From an uncultured Opitutia bacterium (GTDB lineage: Bacteria; Verrucomicrobiota; Verrucomicrobiia; Opitutales; Opitutaceae): a DNA stretch of 5,659 nt. Below, in pieces: positions 1 to 5,089 of this stretch. The stretch's first letter is position 1, and the number at the start of each line of letters is the position of its first letter. Position numbers and translations under genes: made by a program. The stretch covers positions 1-5,659 of the forward strand of contig CAJAFD010000160.1 of the NCBI GenBank assembly GCA_903938935.1, read 5' to 3'. Under the pieces are notes generated by a model. That model did no database searches and was not told the origin of the DNA. It was given only the letters and a program-made list of their open reading frames with translations.

Positions 1-381
1 CTCGGCGACAACGCCAACGCCGCGCTGCTCACGCGCGCGCTCGCCGAGATGGTGCGCGTCGGCGCGGCGCTCGGCGCTCGGCCGGAGACGTTTTACGGCC
101 TGAGCGGTTTCGGCGATCTCGTGGCGACGTGTCACGGCGCCTGGAGCCGCAACCGCGAATTTGGCCAACGCATCGGCGAAGGCCAGAAAGCCGCCGAGCT
201 CATCGCGCATCGCAAGACCGTCGTCGAAGGTTATCGCACGACGGAATCGTTTCACGGCTTGTGCGTGGAACGCGGCATCGAAGCGCCGATCTTGCGCGAG
301 ATGCACGCGATTCTGTTTGGTGGCAAAGCTCCGGCCGCGGCGTTGAACGCGCTGATGACGCGCGAGCTCAAGCGCGAGTAA
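1..381 (+). CDS. gpsA: Glycerol-3-phosphate dehydrogenase [NAD(P)+], C-terminal part
   Basis: This is the 3' end of a gene that enters from the left edge; 126 codons are visible before the TAA stop at 379-381. GpsA is a cytoplasmic enzyme that reduces dihydroxyacetone phosphate to sn-glycerol 3-phosphate, the backbone for phospholipid synthesis. The visible part is the helical C-terminal substrate-binding domain. It begins with LGDNANAALLTRALAEM, matching the family's GxNA(k/r)(a/s)ALITRGLxEM helix. The next blocks are GLSGFGDLVATC, then SRNREFG, the Arg-Asn segment that contacts substrate in known structures, then VVEGYRTTE, and finally the APILREMHAILFGGK segment near the end. The carboxy end has the usual length. 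The NAD-binding Rossmann domain lies outside the window, so its integrity cannot be judged. aat follows 25 bases downstream on the same strand, which is compatible with co-transcription. Confidence 0.96.
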   Translation, partial: LGDNANAALLTRALAEMVRVGAALGARPETFYGLSGFGDLVATCHGAWSRNREFGQRIGEGQKAAELIAHRKTVVEGYRTTESFHGLCVERGIEAPILREMHAILFGGKAPAAALNALMTRELKRE

Positions 382-406
382 ACGTCTGCGCGCGAACCCG
401 AGCGCG

Positions 407-1087
407 ATGACGCCGCCGCCGAATTTGACGTTTCCCCATCGCGCCGAACTCGCGCGCGGGCGAGAAGTCGTGGCGGTGACGGGCGATGAAGCGTTGACGG
501 TGCAAAATCTACGCGCGGCGTATGCGCGCGGGATTTTTCCGTGGCCCGGCCGACCCGAGGAGGCGATTCCGTGGGCGTGTCCGCGGCGGCGTGCGGTGTT
601 GGTGTTTGATGAATTCACGCCGGGGCGGACGTTGGAAAAAACTGCGCGGAAACCGGGATGGAGTTTTTCGATTGATCGGAATTTTCCGGCGGTGATCGCG
701 GCGTGTGCGGCGGCGCCGCGGCCGGGGCAGGAAGGCACCTGGATCAGTCCGGCGATGATCGCGGCGTACACGGCGCTCCACCGCGCGGGCGCAGCGCACA
801 GCGTCGAGGTATGGAAAAATGACGTACTCGTGGGCGGGCTTTACGGCGTCGATGCGGGCGGTTTTTTCGGGGGCGAGAGTATGTTTCACCTCGAGGATAA
901 CGCCTCGAAATTGGCGATCTGGTTTCTCGCCGGTTATCTCCGCGAGCGCGGTCAGGCGTGGCTGGATATCCAGCAACTCACGCCGCATATGGAACGCCTC
1001 GGGGCGAAAGAAATCACGCGGGCGACGTTTCTCGCCGAGCTCGAAAACGAGCTCAGCGCGGGGCGGACGTTGTTTCCAAAACCTTAA
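407..1087 (+). CDS. aat: Leucyl/phenylalanyl-tRNA--protein transferase
   Basis: Aat transfers Leu or Phe from charged tRNA onto N-terminal Lys or Arg of proteins, marking them for ClpS/ClpAP degradation (bacterial N-degron pathway, cytoplasm). The 226-residue product is close to the E. coli length of 234. Family blocks appear in order: the YARGIFPW segment (39-46), IPWACPRRRAVL (54-65), GTWISPAMIAAY (110-121), HSVEVWKNDVLVGGLYGV (131-148), GGESMF (155-160), DNASKLA (164-170), and WLDIQQLTPHMERLGAKEI (185-203). D187, Q189 and E157 match the catalytic-site Asp, Gln and Glu of the family. The usual DCQ motif is DIQ here. The ATG at 407 gives a normal N-terminus, although only a weak purine stretch precedes it. 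It lies 25 bases after gpsA and converges on the symporter gene, with 23 bases between the two stops. Its stop codon overlaps the T-tract of the opposing terminator. Confidence 0.96.
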   Translation: MTPPPNLTFPHRAELARGREVVAVTGDEALTVQNLRAAYARGIFPWPGRPEEAIPWACPRRRAVLVFDEFTPGRTLEKTARKPGWSFSIDRNFPAVIAACAAAPRPGQEGTWISPAMIAAYTALHRAGAAHSVEVWKNDVLVGGLYGVDAGGFFGGESMFHLEDNASKLAIWFLAGYLRERGQAWLDIQQLTPHMERLGAKEITRATFLAELENELSAGRTLFPKP

Positions 1088-1105
1088 AAAACGCGCAGGC
1101 GCGCG
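1086..1105 (-). terminator. Intrinsic terminator of the symporter operon
   Basis: Read on the minus strand, CGCGC (1105-1101), loop GCCT, and GCGCG (1096-1092) form a perfect 5-bp all-GC stem, followed at once by six T (1091-1086). It starts six bases past the symporter stop codon. This is the standard Rho-independent layout for transcription coming from the minus strand. On the plus strand the stem is not followed by T, so it should not terminate aat. Confidence 0.7.
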
Positions 1106-1110
1106 GCGGC

Positions 1111-2943
1111 TTAATGTCCGGCGCCGGCCTGGTGGTCTTGGATGTATTCCTGTTTGAGCCCGAGTTTTTCGGGCGCGTGCAGGACGAGCATCTTCATGCG
1201 AATATCGGCGGGCACTTGGGCGGCGGTCGCTTTGGAGACGACGATCATGAGCGTGATCGCGAGCGGCACGCTCCAAATCGCGGGCTGTTCACAGAGGATG
1301 CGCAGGAGCGGGTGTTCGGCCCAGAAGCCATTGAGCGGGGCGAAGCTCGCGAAGATTTTGCCCATCGGGCCTTTGTCGAGGGCGAGCGTGCCGAGATTGG
1401 TGAGGGCGGCGGCGCCGAGCGCGCAGAGGCCGCCGGTCAACATGCCCGTGGCCGCGCCTTTCATCGTCATGCCGCGCCACCAGACGCTCATAAAGAGCAG
1501 CGGGAAATAACTCGCGGCAGCGATCGCGAAAGCTTGGCCAACCATGAAGTTGATCTCGAGCGGTTCGACGAAGCAGCCGAGCGTGACGGCCACGCCGCCG
1601 ATCAGAATGGCAGAAAGTTTGAACGCGACCATGCGTTCAGCGGACGAAGATTTTGGTCGCAACATGCGCCCGTAGACGTCGTGGGCGAGCGCGCCCGTCA
1701 TCGAGACGAGCAGGCCGCTGAACGTGCTCATGAACGCCGCGAACGCGCCCGCGCAGGTGATGCCGCTCAAGATCGAGCCGACGACGCCGTACTTGGCGCT
1801 GATGAGCGTGGGCAATTCGAGCACGACCTTGTCCGTGCCCTTGGCGCCCACGCCGCTGTAGAGTTCCGGCATGAGATTGCGTCCGATCACGCCGAACACC
1901 GGCGGAAACACGTAAAACACGCCGATCAAAATCATGACCCACATCGTGGTTTTTTTTGCGGCGACGCCGTCGGGGTTGGTGTAAAAACGCACAAGGATGT
2001 GCGGCAGTCCGGCCGTGCCGCAGACGAGCGCGATGATGAGCGAGTACGTATAAACGAGCGAGTAGGGCTTCTGGTGCTCAGCGAGGAACGCGGCACGTTG
2101 CTCCGCGGGCAGCGCGGCGGCGGCGGCGTTGACGGCCTTGGTCGTGAGCGGGCCAAACGGCGCGATCCACGCGGTGTCGGCGGGGGCTTTTGCGACGAGC
2201 GGTTTGCGTTCGATGCCGGTGGACGACGGGGCGCTCGCTTGAGCGGCTGACGCGGCGGGCGCGGTTTCGCCTGGGGCGAGGTTGGCGCCGATCTGGCCGT
2301 TGTAGAAACCTACGACCGCCATGAGCACGAACACGGGTACCGTGATCGCGAAGAGCTTAATCCAATACTGGACCGCTTGGACGAGCGTGATGCCCTTCAT
2401 GCCGCCCAGTGCGACGTTGAGCGTGATCACCGCGCCGACGAGCACGACACCGACCCAATACGGCAGGCCGGGGAAAATATACGCGAGCGTGACGCCCGCG
2501 CCTTTCATCTGCGGCATCGTGTAAAAAAATCCGATGAACAATACGAAGCACACGGCGATCTTGCGGAACATCGGCGAATCAAACCGACCCTCGGCAAAAT
2601 CGGGGATCGTGTACGCCCCGAAGCGCCGCAGCGGCCCGGCGATAAACAGCAGTAGAAATAGATAACCGCAGGCGTAACACACCGGATACCACAACGCGTC
2701 GTAACCCGACGACATCACCATGCCGGCGACCCCCATGAACGACGCGGCGGAAAGGTATTCGCCGGAGATGGCAGAGGCGTTCCAACCCACAGAAACCGAG
2801 CGCCCCGCGACGAAGAAGTCACTGGCCGTCTTGGAGCTTTTCGCCGAGCGGAAACCCATCCAAAGCGTGACCGCGACCGTGATGAAAGAAAACGTGAAGA
2901 TCCAGGGATCTACGCCACCGAAGAAAGCGAGAGGTAGATTCAT
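1111..2943 (-). CDS. ActP-like sodium/solute (cation/acetate-type) symporter
   Basis: A 610-residue polytopic inner-membrane protein of the sodium:solute symporter (SSS) family, which couples inward Na+ flux to solute uptake through a LeuT fold. Diagnostic segments are FFVAGRSVSVGWNASAISGE followed by YLSAASFMGVAG (43-74), the block around YTIPDFAEGR (111-120), LGGMKGITLVQAVQYW (179-194), and GLPHILVRFYTNPD (312-325). TM8-like FMSTFSGLLVSMTGALAHDVY begins at 404; S406/T407 lie where SSS proteins bind Na+ (position inferred by alignment from memory). The sequence resembles the actinobacterial branch of cation/acetate symporters more than E. coli ActP itself. It is longer than ActP (about 549 residues), largely because of an Ala/Pro-rich hydrophilic stretch at about 221-295. 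The partner DUF485 gene ends 3 bases upstream, so translational coupling is likely. Acetate is the best guess for the substrate; pyruvate, propionate or another monocarboxylate is possible. Family call is very firm; substrate is not. Confidence 0.93.
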   Translation of the reverse strand: MNLPLAFFGGVDPWIFTFSFITVAVTLWMGFRSAKSSKTASDFFVAGRSVSVGWNASAISGEYLSAASFMGVAGMVMSSGYDALWYPVCYACGYLFLLLFIAGPLRRFGAYTIPDFAEGRFDSPMFRKIAVCFVLFIGFFYTMPQMKGAGVTLAYIFPGLPYWVGVVLVGAVITLNVALGGMKGITLVQAVQYWIKLFAITVPVFVLMAVVGFYNGQIGANLAPGETAPAASAAQASAPSSTGIERKPLVAKAPADTAWIAPFGPLTTKAVNAAAAALPAEQRAAFLAEHQKPYSLVYTYSLIIALVCGTAGLPHILVRFYTNPDGVAAKKTTMWVMILIGVFYVFPPVFGVIGRNLMPELYSGVGAKGTDKVVLELPTLISAKYGVVGSILSGITCAGAFAAFMSTFSGLLVSMTGALAHDVYGRMLRPKSSSAERMVAFKLSAILIGGVAVTLGCFVEPLEINFMVGQAFAIAAASYFPLLFMSVWWRGMTMKGAATGMLTGGLCALGAAALTNLGTLALDKGPMGKIFASFAPLNGFWAEHPLLRILCEQPAIWSVPLAITLMIVVSKATAAQVPADIRMKMLVLHAPEKLGLKQEYIQDHQAGAGH

Positions 2944-2946
2944 GGC

Positions 2947-3249
2947 TTAGCGGCGGAGTTGTTGGACTTCGGCTTCTTCGAGACGCAGGGAGCGCTTGAT
3001 GAAGATGTACGAGATGATCCAGACGAAGGGAAAAAACAGCACTCCGAGGATGAGCCAACTTAGGGTGAAGCCAGCGACGCGGGTCGCCATGAAGGCAGGG
3101 GCGAAATAGTTGAGCAGGGGCAAGCCCAACAAAGCCACGAGGAACGTGGCGGCGCAGGCGATGGAGAGGGCGAGTTGGCGGCGCATCAAGGAGCGTAGAA
3201 ACGGCTCGCTGTGCACCACATCGTCGTGGTTCGGGGTAGGCGAAGACAT
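2947..3249 (-). CDS. DUF485 family small membrane protein (YjcH-like symporter partner)
   Basis: A 100-residue protein with a short polar N-terminus, two predicted membrane helices (about 27-50 and 58-84) and a charged tail ending in LRR. The pattern matches DUF485/YjcH: SEPFLRSLMRRQLALS before helix 1, a PLLNYFAP turn, and helix 2 ending in YIFIKRSLRLEEAE, where the positive residues suggest both ends are cytoplasmic. In E. coli yjcH precedes actP in an acetate-uptake operon, and DUF485 proteins commonly accompany SSS symporters. Here the stop is only 3 bases before the symporter ATG. The start ATG at 3249 has no clear Shine-Dalgarno sequence. The role (assembly, stability or modulation of the symporter) is inferred from context; the family itself has no firmly known biochemical activity. 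Confidence 0.87.
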   Translation of the reverse strand: MSSPTPNHDDVVHSEPFLRSLMRRQLALSIACAATFLVALLGLPLLNYFAPAFMATRVAGFTLSWLILGVLFFPFVWIISYIFIKRSLRLEEAEVQQLRR

Positions 3250-3344
3250 GCTTCGCTGACGATGCGAACGCGCTGCTGCGTGACAACTCTGTTTCCCAGC
3301 CAGCGGTCCCGCTACGAATTCGACGGTGATCAGCGCTAACGAGT

Positions 3345-3794
3345 CTAGCGTTTCACCTGTTCGATGGTTTCGACCTGATTGGCTTTGAAATGGATGCGGA
3401 TGCGTTCGTCGACACGGTCGCGGAAGATGCTGCTGTAAACGGGTTCGTAAGTGACGATGGCTTGGCGGGTCTTGGGGTCGATGTAGGTGTATTGCCTGTA
3501 ACCGGTGTGGACTCGGCCGAGGTATTCTTGGCTGTAATTGTTATAGATCCACGTCTCGCTGGTGCCAGTCGTAGTGGTTTTGGTGAGGCGTTCGTCGGGT
3601 GTGCCGAGGGCGATGTAGACCAGATCGGGCGAATAGCCGACGTCTACGCGCCCGAGCCGAATTTTATTTTGGGTATCAGCGTCGAGGGCCGCGAACGCCG
3701 CCGATTTTTCCTCAATGCGGCTAGGAATCGTACTGCAACCGCCAAGAAGCAAAGCGAGACAGGCCAAGGCGAAGACACGGTGCATTTTGAACAT
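3345..3794 (-). CDS. Small outer-membrane-type lipoprotein, possibly BamE/SmpA-like
   Basis: The product has 149 residues from the ATG at 3794. It starts with a short positively charged segment (K3, H5, R6), a hydrophobic core, and the lipobox LLGGC with the lipidated Cys at 20. Ser follows the Cys, so by the E. coli rule it would go to the outer membrane. The mature part contains RVDVGYSPDLVYIALGTPDE, then SETWIYNNYSQEYLGRVHTG and a basic C-terminus. The pattern 'G.s.d.V..alG.Pd' followed by an aromatic W-Y strand resembles BamE/SmpA/OmlA-type small beta domains, but the match is loose and the function is unknown. The frame is open upstream to a GTG at 3872, but that start would put 26 extra residues before the signal peptide and would span the likely promoter. 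The ATG at 3785 (146 aa) is an equally possible start. The gene lies between two transporter units and seems to be transcribed alone. Confidence 0.82.
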   Translation of the reverse strand: MFKMHRVFALACLALLLGGCSTIPSRIEEKSAAFAALDADTQNKIRLGRVDVGYSPDLVYIALGTPDERLTKTTTTGTSETWIYNNYSQEYLGRVHTGYRQYTYIDPKTRQAIVTYEPVYSSIFRDRVDERIRIHFKANQVETIEQVKR

Positions 3795-3815
3795 ATTAAA
3801 AAGCGCTCGATTTAG

Positions 3816-3843
3816 AGCATATCTTAAAATCTTCCCTGCGCAA
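3816..3843 (-). promoter_or_regulatory. Candidate sigma70-type promoter for the lipoprotein gene
   Basis: On the minus strand TTGCGC (3843-3838) and TATGCT (3821-3816) are separated by 16 bases, including an AT-rich stretch (GATTTTAAGA). The predicted start of transcription lies around 3809, giving a leader of about 15 bases before the ATG at 3794. The neighbourhood is clearly more AT-rich than the surrounding genes and follows directly after the eamA terminator, where a new promoter would be expected. Both hexamers are only partial matches. Confidence 0.4.
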
Positions 3844-3879
3844 GTGACGGACAAAATCGCGGACCGCTGCACCCGCAGG

Positions 3880-3910
3880 AAAAAAGTGTCACCTATTATG
3901 TGACACTTTT
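3880..3910 (-). terminator. Intrinsic terminator overlapping the eamA stop codon
   Basis: A perfect 11-bp inverted repeat: AAAAGTGTCAC (3882-3892) and GTGACACTTTT (3900-3910), with a 7-base loop. On the minus strand the stem ends in a run of six T (3885-3880). The eamA stop TGA (3891-3889) lies inside the descending arm, so the last codons of the transporter form the hairpin. On the plus strand four T followed by CTC close the stem, so some bidirectional activity is possible, although no plus-strand gene ends here. It separates eamA from the lipoprotein promoter. Confidence 0.85.
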
Positions 3911-4836
3911 CTCAAGGGGTTTTCTGCGGGTTTAGATTTTTCTAGCGTGATCAACACGACGGAGGTGATGATGATCGCTGAGGCGATGAGCGTGCGCGTG
4001 CTGATCGGTTCGTCGAGGATCAGCCAGCCGAGGAAGACCGCGACGATGGGGTTGACGTAACCGTAGGTGGCGACGTGGGCGGGCGCGCAATTTTTCATGA
4101 GCCACACAAACGTCGAATAACCCACCAACGAGCCGATGCCCACGAGGTAGACAAACGCCAGCCACGAGCGTGGGCTCACCGCGTGAACATCGAAGCGGGC
4201 GAAGTCCCCGTGTAGGCCCGCAGCGACCAACAGCGCCGCGCCACCGCCGAGCATCTGCAATGCGGCCGCTTGCGCGGGCGTAGCGCCGTGTTGCGCATGG
4301 CGCGAAGTGATGGAGCCGAGCGCCCAAGCGACGCAGCCGATCAGAATGGCGATCACGCCACCGAGGTGCAGACCACCATGGGCGGTGTTTTGCCACGGGG
4401 CGGCGAGCCAGACGACGCCGGTGAAGCCGAGGAGCATGGCGCCAAAAGTACGGGCCGTCGGCCGCAACCCACCGGGCCACGCCCACTCGGTTAGCACGAT
4501 AAACAGCGGGCCGATGCCGATGAGCAACGCGATGATCCCCGAGGGCAGATATTGCGACGCCCATACCACGGCGCCGTTGCCGCCGAGCAGAAGAAAGGCG
4601 CCGATGAGGGTGTTGACGCGCCACTGGCGCAGGCTGGGCGTGGGCGCACCCCGAAGTTTTAAAAACGTAAAAAGCAACGCGCCCGCGACGAGGAATCGCG
4701 CCGCGGCCATCAGGAAGGGTGGCATCGTCTCGACGGCGATATGCATGCCCAAATAGGTACTGCCCCAGACGAGATAAATCGTGGCGAAGGCGCCGATGAG
4801 GGCCGGGCGGGAGGGAGTGGCGGCAGAGGCGGGCAT
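3889..4836 (-). CDS. yedA: EamA/DMT-family transporter, YedA-like
   Basis: A 315-residue inner-membrane protein with about ten membrane helices arranged as two EamA repeats (about 12-147 and 155-297). The drug/metabolite transporter superfamily mostly exports small metabolites, amino acids or toxic compounds. Marks of the YedA branch are YLVWGSTYLGMHIAVE (21-36), PPFLMAAARFLVAGALL (39-55), LPSGIIALLIGIGPLFIVL (97-115), GCVAWALGSITSR (167-179), and the second-repeat motif VATYGYVNPIVAVFLGWLILDEP (starting at 255). The length is typical (E. coli YedA is about 306). The ATG at 4836 places a short Ala/Pro-rich tail before helix 1; no Shine-Dalgarno sequence precedes it. The extreme C-terminus (KVSHNR) is encoded by the terminator hairpin and is probably not functionally constrained as protein. 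The gene is divergent from the response regulator 253 bases away. The family is certain; the symbol marks the nearest relative I recognise, and the substrate is unknown. Confidence 0.9.
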   Translation of the reverse strand: MPASAATPSRPALIGAFATIYLVWGSTYLGMHIAVETMPPFLMAAARFLVAGALLFTFLKLRGAPTPSLRQWRVNTLIGAFLLLGGNGAVVWASQYLPSGIIALLIGIGPLFIVLTEWAWPGGLRPTARTFGAMLLGFTGVVWLAAPWQNTAHGGLHLGGVIAILIGCVAWALGSITSRHAQHGATPAQAAALQMLGGGAALLVAAGLHGDFARFDVHAVSPRSWLAFVYLVGIGSLVGYSTFVWLMKNCAPAHVATYGYVNPIVAVFLGWLILDEPISTRTLIASAIIITSVVLITLEKSKPAENPLRKVSHNR

Positions 4837-5030
4837 GGAGTGCAGAGCGTGGTTTGGCTTAACCTTGTGGACGAACCGAGCTCATAATGACTCCGCGGTG
4901 AGGCTGGGAAGACTTGTGGCGATTTCTTTCCCCCGATCAGAAAACGAGAAACGCACAATTTAACAGAGCGGGGGCGGCGAGTTTGCATTATCAGTTGCGC
5001 TGAAGCGGAGTAGTGTGGTGGGCAATAAGA

Positions 5031-5048
5031 TATAAGGTATACGTTATA
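5031..5048. promoter_or_regulatory. 18-bp near-perfect palindrome, candidate operator
   Basis: TATAAGGTATACGTTATA pairs at eight of nine positions with its own reverse complement; only G5036/G5043 fails. It lies 41 bases before the GTG of the response regulator in an AT-rich patch, where a dimeric regulator or RNA polymerase could bind. It also contains -10-like TATAAG and TATACG, but no matching -35 element is seen. Whether it is bound by the regulator itself or by another protein cannot be told from the sequence. Confidence 0.45.
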
Positions 5049-5062
5049 GGCTTGAAACAAGG

Positions 5063-5079
5063 CTCAGCGCCGAGCTGAG
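5063..5079. repeat. Short inverted repeat in the response regulator leader
   Basis: CTCAGC (5063-5068) and GCTGAG (5074-5079) are perfect complements around GCCGA. The repeat ends 10 bases before the GTG start codon and takes the place where a Shine-Dalgarno sequence would be. In mRNA it could form a 6-bp hairpin close to the start codon; in DNA it could be a half-site pair. There is no T-run, so it is not an intrinsic terminator. A 6-bp repeat can occur by chance. Confidence 0.35.
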
Positions 5080-5089
5080 TAGTCACACT

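Larger units (their letters stand above)
4837..5089. other. Divergent intergenic region between eamA and the response regulator gene
   Basis: These 253 bases separate the start codons of two divergent genes and must hold both promoters. I see no credible small gene: the short frames crossing it lack family resemblance and a ribosome binding site. The part nearest the regulator (about 5024-5060) is AT-rich against a GC-rich background and contains an 18-base palindrome, with a second inverted repeat beyond it. No convincing -35/-10 pair could be assigned in either direction. Confidence 0.6.

Noticed and set aside
1114..1128. GC palindrome CCGGCGCCGG near the symporter's 3' end, considered as an aat terminator
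   Set aside because: There is no loop and no T-tract, and GC palindromes of this size are common in this base composition.
509..1276. A 255-codon minus-strand frame opposite aat
   Set aside because: The product is Arg/Pro-rich and resembles nothing; aat on the other strand has strong family motifs over the same bases.
958..2250. A 430-codon open frame on the plus strand, antisense to the symporter
   Set aside because: Its product is a low-complexity mix of Arg, Glu, His, Asp and Gly with no domain resemblance. It is the complement of hydrophobic codons in a GC-rich membrane protein gene and also overlaps the end of aat. Length alone is not evidence here.
3334..3350. Inverted repeat CGCTA...TAGCG at the end of the lipoprotein gene, considered as a terminator
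   Set aside because: The stem is only 5 bp with two A-T pairs and no T-run follows on the minus strand, so it is too weak to call.
3390..3815. A 141-codon plus-strand frame opposite the lipoprotein gene
   Set aside because: No ribosome binding site or family motif; the minus-strand lipoprotein has a signal peptide and lipobox over the same region.
3932..4624. A 230-codon minus-strand frame within eamA
   Set aside because: It is an Arg/His-rich shifted-frame shadow of the transporter, which has clear DMT motifs throughout.
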